Source: Brachybacterium muris | Lineage (GTDB): Bacteria; Actinomycetota; Actinomycetes; Actinomycetales; Dermabacteraceae | Direction: 5' to 3' | Length of the DNA: 64,000 bases | Assembly (NCBI RefSeq): GCF_016907455.1 | Contig: NZ_JAFBCB010000001.1 | Location: 3,224,001 to 3,288,000 of the forward strand | In this document: in pieces, positions 1-7,934 of the stretch | How the letters are laid out: each line of letters starts with the position of its first letter | How positions within the stretch are numbered: the first letter of the stretch is position 1 | Program-made: the position numbers and the translations under genes | Notes under the pieces: generated by a model | Databases searched by the model: none | What the model was told of the DNA's origin: nothing | The model's input: only the letters and a program-made list of their open reading frames with translations

Positions 1-273
1 CTGCGCTTCGCCTCCGGGCCCGTTGTTCCCTTGCACGCCGAGCTGGTGGCGGCGGCCGGTGCCAAGGACGTGTGGGTGGTGGGCGGCGGGGGCCTGGCCG
101 GGCAGTTCGTGGATGCGGGCCTGCTGGATCAGCTGGTCATCGCGATCACCCCGGTCACGCTGGGGGCAGGGAAACCGCTGCTGCCCCGCCGGCTCGACCT
201 GACGCTACGAACGGTGGCCCGGAACCGGGCATTCGTGTGCGCCACCTTCGACGTGCTCGGGCCGATGCGGTAA
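1..273 (+). CDS. RibD C-terminal/dihydrofolate reductase-like protein, 3' part only
   Basis: The reading frame is open from the first base of the window, so the start lies outside. The visible 90 residues match the end of the RibD_C/DHFR-like reductase fold: a GGGG-L-AGQF nucleotide-binding turn (a typical NADPH-binding GGG motif), then a GLLDQLVIAITPVTLGAG segment and a terminal strand. Actinobacterial members are small NADPH-dependent reductases, often of unknown substrate. The substrate cannot be told from this fragment. The stop at 271-273 is followed 17 bases later by the toxin-antitoxin operator. Confidence 0.75.
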   Translation: MRFASGPVVPLHAELVAAAGAKDVWVVGGGGLAGQFVDAGLLDQLVIAITPVTLGAGKPLLPRRLDLTLRTVARNRAFVCATFDVLGPMR

Positions 274-298
274 GTGCCCTCGCTGGCATCTATCCAGA

Positions 299-315
299 TA
301 TCTGATTATCAGATA
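299..315. promoter_or_regulatory. Palindromic operator of the first toxin-antitoxin operon
   Basis: TATCTGAT-T-ATCAGATA is a perfect 8-bp inverted repeat with a one-base centre, ending 10 bases before the antitoxin start codon and running into its GGGTGG ribosome-binding region. It is AT-rich against a GC-rich background. Phd/YefM antitoxins are known to repress their own operons at such palindromes, so this is the likely autoregulatory site. That role is inferred from position and symmetry. Confidence 0.7.
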
Positions 316-325
316 GGGTGGACGG

Positions 326-583
326 ATGCGGACCATCAGCGCGACGGAAGCCTCCCGGCACTTCTCCGATCTGCTCGACGCGATCGAAGCCGGCGATGCT
401 GTCGTGGTCACTCGCGGGAACCGGCCAATCGCTGAGATCCGTCCTGCCCCGCGCCACACCGGGCGGGACCTTCGAGAAGCACTGCAGAAGATCCCCCCTC
501 CGGATGACCGCTTCCGTACGGACATCGCCGAAGCCCTGGACTACGTCGTGGACATGACGGAGAACCCGTGGGACGACGACTGA
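326..583 (+). CDS. Phd/YefM-family antitoxin
   Basis: This 85-residue protein begins MRTISATEASRHFSDLLDAI, the classic Phd/YefM DNA-binding N-terminus (ATEA..HF..LLD), followed by a VVVTRGNRPIAEI strand pair. The acidic C-terminal tail (residues about 70-85) is where such antitoxins wrap the toxin. The start is the ATG directly after the GG-rich ribosome-binding region. The gene overlaps the PIN toxin by 16 bases, which implies coupled translation. The palindrome at 299-315 is probably its own operator. The family assignment is clear; the exact toxin-pair class is called from the neighbour. Confidence 0.85.
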   Translation: MRTISATEASRHFSDLLDAIEAGDAVVVTRGNRPIAEIRPAPRHTGRDLREALQKIPPPDDRFRTDIAEALDYVVDMTENPWDDD

Positions 584-966
584 TCTTCGACACCAACCTG
601 CTGATCGACTACGAGCGCGGCAGGCTGGATCAGCGATCCTTCGACGACGATGAGCTGGCGATCGCCTCCATCACGGTCGCGGAGTACCGCATCGGCATTG
701 AGTTCGCGCAGACTGCGCAGCAGGTCACCCACCGCGAGAGCGCACTGGAGGCGATCATCGATGCGGTCGAGGTGCTGGACTATACGGAGGCGACAGCTGC
801 CCATCATGCGCGGCTGATCGCACACGCCCGTCGTTCGGGCAGGCCGCGCGGGGCGCACGATCTGATCATCGCCGCACACGCCGCGCAGACCGGCAGGATC
901 GTGCTGAGCCGCGACGCCGCGGCACGCTTCGGCGACCTGCCCGGTGTCCTCCCGGAGAGTCCCTGA
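568..966 (+). CDS. vapC: PIN-domain ribonuclease toxin (VapC-type)
   Basis: This 132-residue PIN protein has the expected acidic residues: D8 in FDTN, E39 in VAEY, D98 in AHDLIIAAHA and D116 in SRDA. These form the Mg-dependent nuclease site of VapC toxins, which usually cut tRNA or rRNA. Translation starts at a GTG inside the antitoxin gene. All catalytic acids and full family length are present, so the toxin looks functional. The RNA target is unknown. Confidence 0.87.
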   Translation: MGRRLIFDTNLLIDYERGRLDQRSFDDDELAIASITVAEYRIGIEFAQTAQQVTHRESALEAIIDAVEVLDYTEATAAHHARLIAHARRSGRPRGAHDLIIAAHAAQTGRIVLSRDAAARFGDLPGVLPESP

Positions 967-2262
967 CCCGCACCGCCCGGCCCCACCGCGGCATCCACCC
1001 ACAACACCACAATGTGACCGCGCAGGGATCTCACATGGCGGCGTTGATGGCGTCCACCAGCTGCTGGATCATCGCGCGGTCCAGACCCCCGAGGCCGGAG
1101 AGCCGGTTCAGGGGCATCTGCGCGATCATCTTCTGCATCTCGGGGTCCTCGGCGATCGGCATCTGGGCGAACAGGGGTGCCAGCACCGCCTGTGCGGCAG
1201 GCAGTGCCATCACCTCGCCGACGGTCCAGGTGGTGTCCACCACCGGCGTGGGCTCGTCGCCTAAGACCTCCACCTCGGCCCGCAGCGGCAGGTCGCGGCT
1301 GGAGAACCCGACCTCGACGGCGTAGGTGCCGGTCTCGACCACCCAGGTCCCGTCCACCACCGACCAGAACTGCAGGTCCTCGCGGGGGATGCGGATGCTG
1401 AGCTGTTCGGAGGCGCCGGGCTCCAGCGTCACGTCGCCGAAGCCCTTCAGCTCCCGCAGGGCCCGGGTGACCGTCGAGCCCTCGACGGACACGTAGGCCT
1501 GGACCACCGCACGGCCGGCCCTCTCCCCGGTGTTGGTGACGGTGACGGTGACGTCCAGGCCGTCGGCCCCGGAGGTCACGGCCAGGTCCCCCAGCTCGAA
1601 GGTGGTGTAGGACAGGCCGTGGCCGAAGGGGTAGGCCACCTCGGTGCCCAGGGCATCGAAGCCGCGGTAGCCCACGAACAGTCCCTCCCCGTAGCGCACC
1701 CTGGAGTGGTCCCCGGGGAAGTGCAGATAGGAGGGGGTGTCCTCGAGGCGCAGCGGGATGGTCTCGGCGAGGTGACCGGAGGGGTTCGCGCGGCCGAACA
1801 GCACGTCGGCCACGGCCTCGCCACCGGCCTGGCCCAGCAGCCAGGTCTCCAGCACTCCGGGAGCGGCGGTGACCGCTGCGGGCAGGCGCACGGCGGAGCC
1901 GTTGGACAGCAGCACCACCACCCGGCCCGTGACCTGCCGGATCGCCTCCAGCAGCTCGACCTGGGCGGCCGGCAGCTCCATGTCCTCGCGGTCGTAGCCC
2001 TCGGACTCCACGTCCTCACCCAGGCCCAGGAACAGCAGCACCGTGCCGCCTGCCTCGGCGGTGCGGCGCGCGAGGTCCACGGCCTCGCCCTGCAGGCCGG
2101 CGTCGGCGTCCTTGCCGGGCTCGAAGCCGCGGGCGAAGGGCACCTCGGTGCCGGTGAGGGACCGGATCGAGTCCAGGGCGGTGGTCAGGCGCGGCGGGTT
2201 CACGTGGGAGGAGCCGGCGCCCTGGTAGCGGGGCGTGGCGGCGAAGTCGCCGATCACGGCGA

Positions 2263-2269
2263 GGGGGGG
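2263..2269 (-). other. C7 homopolymer at the GH3 frameshift
   Basis: Seven consecutive G on the + strand (C on the coding strand) sit exactly where the two GH3 frames must be joined. A six-base tract restores the frame. Mononucleotide runs of this size are prone to slippage in the cell and also to base-calling error. Confidence 0.7.
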
Positions 2270-3320
2270 TGGGGCCGGTGCATGCATCGCCCGTCCCGGA
2301 GCCCCCGGCGCCGGGATCCTTCCCGCCGCCAGCGGGCACGTCCAGCGGCAGGATGCCGTCGTTCTGCAGCAGTACGATCGCGCGGCGAGCGGCCTCGAGT
2401 GCCACCTGGTGGTAACCCTCCACGTCGATCTCCGTCTCGGCCTCGGAGAGGTTCTCGACGCTGCGGCGGATCAACTGCTCGACCAGGCCCGCGGCCCGGT
2501 CCACGGCAGCCTGGTCCACGGTGCCGTTCTCCAGCCCTGCCCGCAGGTCCTCCTCACCGGCGGGATCGGCGGGCATCTGTAGGTCCAGGCCCGCAGCGAC
2601 AGCGCGCCCGCGGTCGGCCACCGCGCCCCAGTCCGAGACCACCAGGCCCTCAAATCCCCACTGGTCCCGCAGCACCTCGGTGAGCAGGAACGGGTTCTCC
2701 GAGGCCAGGGTGCCGCCCACGGCGTTGTAGGAGCACATCACCGTCCACGGCTGGGCCCGGGTGACCACGGTGCGGAAGGACCGCAGGTAGATCTCGTGCA
2801 GGGTGCGCTCGTCCACCTCGGCGCTCACGCGCAGCCGGTCGGTCTCCTGGTTGTTGACCGCGAAGTGCTTCAGCGAGGTGCCCACGCCCTGCTCCTGCAC
2901 GCCATCGACGTAGGCGGTGGCCAGCTCCCCTGTCAGGTGGGGGTCCTCGGAGAAGTACTCGAAGTTGCGCCCGCACAGCGGTGAGCGCTTGATGTTGATG
3001 CCGGGGCCCAGCACCACCGAGACCTGCTGGGAGCGGGCCTCCTCGGCGATCGCGCGGCCCACGGCGGCGGCCGTCTCGCGGCTCCAGGTGGCGGCCAGGC
3101 CCACCGCCGGTGGGAAGCAGGTGGCGGGCTCGGTGTCGTTCAGGCCCAGGTGGTCGCCCTCGGAGGACTGCTTGCGCAGCCCGTGCGGCCCGTCGGTCAC
3201 CATGATCGAGGGCAGCTCCTGCGAGGGCACCTCGTGCAGGTGCCAGAAGTCCCGACCGCCGGTCAGCGCGATCTTCTCGTCGGCGGTGAGCCGGCTCCTC
3301 TCGCTGGCGGTCGGGTTGAC

Positions 3321-3365
3321 GGAGTTCTCGGAGTTCTCGGAGTTCTCGGAGTTCTCGGAGTTCTC
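3321..3365 (-). repeat. Five tandem copies of a 9-bp repeat in the GH3 N-terminus
   Basis: GGAGTTCTC is repeated five times without mismatch just inside the 5' end of the GH3 gene. It encodes a Ser-Glu-Asn repeat ahead of the folded enzyme. The unit is a multiple of three, so copy-number change would alter tail length without breaking the frame. Confidence 0.9.
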
Positions 3366-3549
3366 GGAGCTGATGGTCATGCGGGTCCCCTCCCGGGCCG
3401 GACGTCCTCGTGCGGTCAGTGAAGGCTATACCGAGACGGGGGCCGGGCACATCGCGGTGGGGCCGCGGTTCCAGCATTGCCTCTGGCAGGTGTGCTGGGC
3501 AGGCACAATGTGGGGCACACGTGGGATCGACATCAACGGAAGGACCTCC

Positions 3550-5001
3550 ATGGCGGAGCTCAAGAAGTCCCTCGGCCTGCCCTCCCTGATCGCGCTCGGC
3601 GTGGCCGGGGTGGTGGGGTCGAGCTGGATCTACACCTCCTCGACCTTCTTCGCCGACCTCGGGGCCGGCGGCATGATCCTGGGCCTGCTCGCCGGCGCCG
3701 CGCTCGCGGCCTGCGTAGCCCTGGCCTACGGGGAGCTCACCTCCGCCATTCCCCGCGCCGGCGGCGAGGTGGTGTGGGGGTACGCGGCACTGGGGCGCAG
3801 TGCCGGTTTCGCCACCGGCTGGTTCCACATCGGCGCCTACATCGCCTCCCTGTCCTTCTACGTCACGGCGCTGGGCACACTGCTGGCCAAGTACATCCCC
3901 GCGATGAGCGAGATACCCCTGTACACGGTGGCCGGTGAAGCAGTGACCCTCCCGGTGCTGGCCGTGGGCGTGGTGCTGGCCCTGGCCGTATTCGCCCTGA
4001 ACTGGTTCGGGGTGTCCCTGGGTGCGCAGATCCAGGTTGCGCTGTTCGCGGTGATGATCCTGATCGGTGTGGTGCTGGTGGGAGCGGCCCTGGTGGTGGG
4101 CGAGCCCTCGAACCTGTGGCCGATGTGGACCCCCGAGCAGTCCCCCGCCGAATCCACCCTGCGGATGGTGGTCCCCGGCATCACCTACGTGGTCGGCTTC
4201 TCCCTGGTGGCGGTGCTGGCCGAGGAGTCAAGCCTGAAGCCCCACCAGGTGGGCCGCGCCGTGGTGCTCACCGTGGCCGTCGCCGCCGCCTTCTACACCG
4301 CGGTGCTGCTGGCCACCGCCTATGTGGTGCCCTGGGAGGACGTGGCCGGCATGGAGCTGGGCACCATCGACGCCTTCACCGCCGCCGGCATGCCGGTCCT
4401 CGGCTTCGCCGCGTTCCTGATCTCGGTGCTGGGCCTGGTCACCAGCTTCATCGGCCTGTTCGTGGCCTCCAGCCGCGTGGTGCTGGCCCTGTCACGGGCG
4501 CGCCTGCTGCCGGCCGGCCTCGCCCACATCGACGAGCGCTCCGGGGTGCCGCGCCGGGCCCTGCTGTTCGTGCTGGCTGCCACCCTGGGACTGGGCTGGC
4601 TGGGCCCGGGCGCGATCGTGTGGTTCCTCGACGCCGGCGGCGTGTTCCTGGGCATCGTGTGGCTGCTGGTGGTGATCGCCAAGTACCGCATGCCGCGCCG
4701 CTACCCCGGCCTCGAGTACGGCTACCGGGCCCGGCCCGCGTTCCTGCCGGCCCTGGGCGCGATCGGCGCGGTGCTGGTGATCGCCTTCGCCCTGATCCCG
4801 CAGACGGGCATGTCGCTGATCTGGCCCGAGGAGTACATCCTGCTGGCCGCCTGGGCGGTGCTGGGCGCGATCCTGTTCCTGATCACCCCGGCACCGAAGG
4901 ACCGCGAGGGCGCGTTCCGGGACCTGCTGGGCCCGCACGCCGAGATGCTGCTGGCCGCGCGGCGGGAACCTGCTGGCAGGGAGTCGGCCACGCGGGGCTG
5001 A
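3550..5001 (+). CDS. APC-superfamily amino-acid permease
   Basis: This 483-residue integral membrane protein has about twelve hydrophobic helices. The first has the APC signature: GVAGVVGSSWIY at about residue 15-27, then the conserved helix 2-3 region with AYGELTSAIPRAGGE. Such carriers import amino acids or related amines with protons or sodium. The ATG at 3550 was chosen because a GGAAGGA ribosome-binding site lies just upstream; the open frame extends further 5' but runs antisense through the GH3 gene. The gene stands alone, 170 bases from the divergent GH3 gene. The substrate cannot be predicted from the sequence. Confidence 0.85.
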   Translation: MAELKKSLGLPSLIALGVAGVVGSSWIYTSSTFFADLGAGGMILGLLAGAALAACVALAYGELTSAIPRAGGEVVWGYAALGRSAGFATGWFHIGAYIASLSFYVTALGTLLAKYIPAMSEIPLYTVAGEAVTLPVLAVGVVLALAVFALNWFGVSLGAQIQVALFAVMILIGVVLVGAALVVGEPSNLWPMWTPEQSPAESTLRMVVPGITYVVGFSLVAVLAEESSLKPHQVGRAVVLTVAVAAAFYTAVLLATAYVVPWEDVAGMELGTIDAFTAAGMPVLGFAAFLISVLGLVTSFIGLFVASSRVVLALSRARLLPAGLAHIDERSGVPRRALLFVLAATLGLGWLGPGAIVWFLDAGGVFLGIVWLLVVIAKYRMPRRYPGLEYGYRARPAFLPALGAIGAVLVIAFALIPQTGMSLIWPEEYILLAAWAVLGAILFLITPAPKDREGAFRDLLGPHAEMLLAARREPAGRESATRG

Positions 5002-5059
5002 ACGGGGCGTGGCTGAACGAGACGGGCCTGACCTGGCCGAGTGATGACGCGCTACGGGC

Positions 5060-5488
5060 TCACTGGTCCAGGCTCACCCGGAGCTCCCGTGGACCCAGGG
5101 ACGCGACCCCCAGCGGGGCCAGTCGGGAGAGCAGGCCGCGGTCTGCCGTCGCGACGGTGACCTGCGTGCCCCTTGCTGCCAGGGCGTGACAGCGGGTGAC
5201 GATCTCGTCGTCGCCGGAGCCGTCAGCGTGCACAACCTCCAGCCGCTCGATTGTCCCGGTTGGTACGCCCGCGCGCGCCTTCCCCTCCAGCACCAGCTCG
5301 ATCAATTCGTAGGGGAGGGTGGCCGACGCCAGCTGACGGGTGAGCCTGGCGGCAGCCCCCGCCCGGTCCTTCCACCACCCGTCGGGCACGCTGCCGACCA
5401 CGTTCGCCCCGTCCACCACCAGGACCCGCTCGGCGATCGGCCGCTCGGGCGATGAGTCCGGCTGCTCGGACCACGCGGACCCGCCCAT
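5060..5488 (-). CDS. NYN/PIN-like (YacP-type) predicted nuclease
   Basis: This 142-residue protein has an N-terminal VLVVDGANVVGS motif (about residues 22-33), a central GSGDDEIV acidic pair and a late VATADRGLL motif. Spacing and residues match NYN/PIN-like nucleases such as YacP, where these acids bind metal for RNA cleavage. Its ATG shares one base with the stop of the upstream gene (TGATG), so the two are translationally coupled. RNA processing is a family-based inference; no specific target is known. Confidence 0.6.
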   Translation of the reverse strand: MGGSAWSEQPDSSPERPIAERVLVVDGANVVGSVPDGWWKDRAGAAARLTRQLASATLPYELIELVLEGKARAGVPTGTIERLEVVHADGSGDDEIVTRCHALAARGTQVTVATADRGLLSRLAPLGVASLGPRELRVSLDQ

Positions 5489-6354
5489 CAGGCCTCGAAG
5501 GCGATCAGCTGCTCCGCGACCTGCCGCAGACCGTCGGCATCCAGCACCCGGGCGTGCACCTGCGCATCGGCCCCCTCAATCAGCAACAGCTCCTGCGCGG
5601 TGGCGGCGAGGTTGCACTGCTGGACGCCCCCGCCGGCGGCCCGCACCACCGTCACCACGCTCATGGCGAGGGTGCCGGCCAGGCGCTGCGCGAGATCCTG
5701 CACGCGGTCCTGCACGCCGTCCTGCGCTGCGTCCTGGCCGAGCTCGCCACCCCCTCCCGCCGCTGCGGTGGAGACGCCGGCGGGGTCCACCAGGGCGGCG
5801 ATGCGCTCCGGGACCTGGCCGGGCCGCAGGGGTGTGAAGTGGTGGATGCCGGAGGCGGTGACCTCCTCCTCCAGCACCCCGCTGGGGTGGGCGTAGTAGT
5901 ACAGGCGGTTCAGCTGGGTGCCGCCGGTGGTGTTCATGGTGCGCTCCACGGAGGCGACCACGTTGGCCGCGCGGCGCAGCACCAGGCAGCCGTCGAGCAC
6001 CGGCACGGCCTGCCAGCGCCTCCCGGTGCCGCCCTCGGTCCGATCGATGAGGATCTGCACCTGACCGGAGGCGACCAGGGAGCGCAGCCCCACGCCGGCG
6101 GCCAACTCGCGGTGCTCGGCGTGCTCGGCCAGCCACGGCAGGGCAGTGAGCTGATCGGCACGGTCACCGTCCATCCCGGCCAGCTGCTCGTCGGTCAGCG
6201 ACAGCACCGGGGCGGGGGCGACGTCGTCGGCCCGTCGCAGGACCTGGGCCGCACTGTCGAGGCTCCCGGCGGTGTACGCGGGACCGTCGGTGCTGTTAGC
6301 GGGGATACCAGCAGGCAGGTCCGGGTGGGGCGTCGCGGTCGAGGTGGCGTCCAT
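5488..6354 (-). CDS. Uncharacterised 288-residue protein coupled to the NYN nuclease
   Basis: I do not recognise a named family. The protein is soluble-looking, with an alanine-rich N-terminus, a central region reading LVASGQVQILIDR and VLDGCLVLRRAANVV, and a Gln-Asp-rich stretch near residue 205-220. No signal peptide or membrane helix is seen. The ATG at 6354 follows a TACGCT -10 box by six bases, which suggests a leaderless transcript. It shares its last base with the start of the NYN gene, so a joint function is likely. A weak resemblance in layout to ESX-associated EspG-type proteins was considered but is not strong enough to call. Confidence 0.55.
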   Translation of the reverse strand: MDATSTATPHPDLPAGIPANSTDGPAYTAGSLDSAAQVLRRADDVAPAPVLSLTDEQLAGMDGDRADQLTALPWLAEHAEHRELAAGVGLRSLVASGQVQILIDRTEGGTGRRWQAVPVLDGCLVLRRAANVVASVERTMNTTGGTQLNRLYYYAHPSGVLEEEVTASGIHHFTPLRPGQVPERIAALVDPAGVSTAAAGGGGELGQDAAQDGVQDRVQDLAQRLAGTLAMSVVTVVRAAGGGVQQCNLAATAQELLLIEGADAQVHARVLDADGLRQVAEQLIAFEA

Positions 6355-6360
6355 CCTGCG

Positions 6361-6366
6361 AGCGTA
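6361..6366 (-). promoter_or_regulatory. -10 box of a likely leaderless transcript
   Basis: TACGCT on the minus strand fits the actinobacterial TANNNT -10 consensus and is separated from the ATG at 6354 by six bases. Transcription should therefore start at or beside the A of the start codon. No clear -35 hexamer was identified. Confidence 0.5.
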
Positions 6367-6377
6367 TCGGGGCGATC

Positions 6378-6767
6378 TCAGCGGCGAGCATCGAGCAGGC
6401 CAGGTCGATCCAGTGCCAGCAGCACGCGATCGGACGTGATCAAGTAGCAGTCCTCCACCTGTCTCTGGGCAAGGAGCATGCGGTCGAACGGATCGTGTCG
6501 TGCCAGGTCCGGCTCCCCCAGCAGCGCCACAGCGTGATCAGATCGGAACGGCAACTCGACCAGGCCGGAGCCGCTGAACACCCCGGGGAACGTATCCGAG
6601 CCGGGCAATGTCAGCCTGCCGAGCATGTGCTTGATGGCGATCTCCGAGACGGAGATCGCTGAGAAGCACACACGGTCCTGCTGGATGAGCAGTCGCCGGG
6701 ACTCAGGACCAAGACGGGGATCGTCATCGACCAGCCACAGCAGGGCGTTCGTGTCGAGGAGGATCAT
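6378..6767 (-). CDS. vapC: PIN-domain ribonuclease toxin of the second module
   Basis: This 129-residue PIN protein begins MILLDTNALLWLVDDDPRLG, typical of the VapC subgroup paired with Phd-like antitoxins. Metal-binding acids are visible at D5, E42, D92/D95 in HDPFDRMLLAQ and D113 in TSDR. Length and motifs are complete. The start overlaps the antitoxin stop by four bases (ATGA), so the pair is co-translated. It lies on the opposite strand and has a different sequence from the toxin at 568-966, so it is not a recent duplicate. The RNA target is unknown. Confidence 0.87.
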   Translation of the reverse strand: MILLDTNALLWLVDDDPRLGPESRRLLIQQDRVCFSAISVSEIAIKHMLGRLTLPGSDTFPGVFSGSGLVELPFRSDHAVALLGEPDLARHDPFDRMLLAQRQVEDCYLITSDRVLLALDRPGLLDARR

Positions 6768-7000
6768 GCTGGCCCGTAGAACATGTCGGCGATCTCCTCA
6801 TCAGCCCCGTCGAAGACCTCGGGGTCGCACGCGAAGGCACCCCTGGCGAGACCGAAGTCCACCCGCCGGGCACGATGGGGGACGAGATCCACCAGAGGCT
6901 CCCCCGCACGGGCGATCGTGATCTCCTCGCCATCGAGTGCGCGCTTCACCAGCGCGGAGAGACTCGATTTCGCCTCATGCATGTTGACTGTCGTAACCAT
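6764..7000 (-). CDS. Phd/YefM-family antitoxin of the second module
   Basis: This 78-residue protein has the Phd-type N-terminus VNMHEAKSSLSALVKRAL (residues about 5-22) followed by EEITIARAGEPLVDLVP, the DNA-binding and dimer part. The acidic tail EVFDGADEEIADMF is the presumed toxin-binding arm. It is first in a two-gene operon and overlaps the toxin gene by four bases. Upstream, an inverted repeat with TAGAC/GTCTA arms lies next to a possible -10 sequence and could be its operator. Confidence 0.85.
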   Translation of the reverse strand: MVTTVNMHEAKSSLSALVKRALDGEEITIARAGEPLVDLVPHRARRVDFGLARGAFACDPEVFDGADEEIADMFYGPA

Positions 7001-7018
7001 GCTCTCAAGGTAGTGGAC

Positions 7019-7036
7019 TAGACCGGGCTAAGTCTA
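7019..7036. promoter_or_regulatory. Possible operator/promoter of the second toxin-antitoxin operon
   Basis: TAGAC and GTCTA arms with an eight-base centre lie 18-36 bases upstream of the antitoxin ATG. Read on the minus strand, the distal arm overlaps TATAGA, a reasonable -10 box. Autorepression by the Phd-like antitoxin is the family norm. Short arms make this weaker than the site at 299-315. Confidence 0.4.
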
Positions 7037-7117
7037 TAGCTGCCGTCGTCGTGCGTTCTATGCCTTCACGACGGACAATGGTCTGCACGGCCATCGACCG
7101 TCCTGGAAGGAGCCGAT

Positions 7118-7912
7118 GTGAACCGCACCGCCACTGACACGGACGTCCCTGCCTCGATCGACCTCAACGCCGACCTCGGGGAGGGCCTGGGGGTGTGGCC
7201 GATGGGGGACGACGAGGAGATGCTGCAGGTGGTGGCCACCGCGAACATCGCCTGCGGCGCCCATGCCGGGGACCCGTCGACCATGCGTCGGGCCTGCGCC
7301 GGGGCCGCCCGGAACGACGTGGCGATCACCGCCCATGTGGCCTACCCGGACCTGCTGGGCTTCGGTCGGCGCTTCCTGGACATCGCCCCCGGCGAGCTCA
7401 CCGACCAGGTGATCGCCCAGGTGGGAGCACTGCGTGCGATCGCCGCGGCCGAGGGCACGCGGGTGCGCGGGGTGAAGCCCCACGGCGCGCTGTACAACGC
7501 CCTCGCGCACCACGAGGTGCAGGCCGCCGCAGTGCTGACGGCCCTGATCGAGCTCGGGATCGAGGGCCCGCTGCCGCTGGTGGCCGCGCCGGGCTCCGTC
7601 GTCTCCCGCCTGGCCGACGATGCGGGGATCCCGGTGGTGCTGGAGGCGTTCACCGACCGTGCCTACACCGCCGACGGCACGCTGGTGCCGCGCTCCGTGC
7701 AGGGCTCCGTGCTCACCGACCCGGATCAGGTGGTGGCGCAGGCGCTGTCGATCACCCGCGAGCACCGGGTGCGCACGCTGGACGGCACGTGGATCCCGAT
7801 CCGGGCCGGCAGCCTGTGCCTGCACGGAGACACTCCCGGAGCGGTGGCCCTGGCCCAGCAGGTGCGGGCGGCGCTCGAAGCGGCCGACGTGCAGGTCAAG
7901 GCCATCCTGTGA
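7118..7912 (+). CDS. pxpA: 5-oxoprolinase subunit A (LamB/YcsF family)
   Basis: This 264-residue protein has the PxpA hallmarks: an N-terminal DLNADLGEGLG, then ANIACGAHAGDP, HVAYPD and GVKPHGALYN, and a C-terminal LCLHGDTPGA. With PxpB and PxpC it hydrolyses 5-oxoproline (pyroglutamate) to glutamate using ATP in the cytoplasm. The GTG at 7118 was chosen because GGAAGGAG lies at the right distance; the ATG two bases earlier is followed at once by a stop. The next gene, a PxpB-PxpC fusion, starts 22 bases downstream, so this is a complete two-gene oxoprolinase operon. Confidence 0.93.
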   Translation: MNRTATDTDVPASIDLNADLGEGLGVWPMGDDEEMLQVVATANIACGAHAGDPSTMRRACAGAARNDVAITAHVAYPDLLGFGRRFLDIAPGELTDQVIAQVGALRAIAAAEGTRVRGVKPHGALYNALAHHEVQAAAVLTALIELGIEGPLPLVAAPGSVVSRLADDAGIPVVLEAFTDRAYTADGTLVPRSVQGSVLTDPDQVVAQALSITREHRVRTLDGTWIPIRAGSLCLHGDTPGAVALAQQVRAALEAADVQVKAIL

Positions 7913-7934
7913 CCGTCCGCCCGGGAGCTGCCCC

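Larger units (their letters stand above)
1031..3380 (-). pseudogene. GH3 beta-glucosidase, frameshifted
   Basis: Two overlapping frames make one glycoside hydrolase family 3 protein. The 5' part (from 3380) carries the (beta/alpha)8 domain with KHF at residue 171 and the nucleophile D250 in VVSDWGAV. The 3' part (to 1031) carries the alpha/beta sandwich and a fibronectin III-like domain (VTNTGERAG). The frames meet at a run of seven C on the coding strand (2263-2269). Removing one C gives a continuous protein of about 780 residues reading TPLAVIGD across the join. An AGGGGA ribosome-binding site precedes the ATG. No signal peptide is seen, so an intracellular enzyme acting on imported beta-glucosides is likely. 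The shift may be a mutation, a switchable tract or a sequencing error. Confidence 0.85.

Noticed and set aside
2016..3380. Two separate GH3 genes
   Set aside because: Each part alone lacks half of the conserved GH3 architecture. They join with one base removed, so this is one broken gene.
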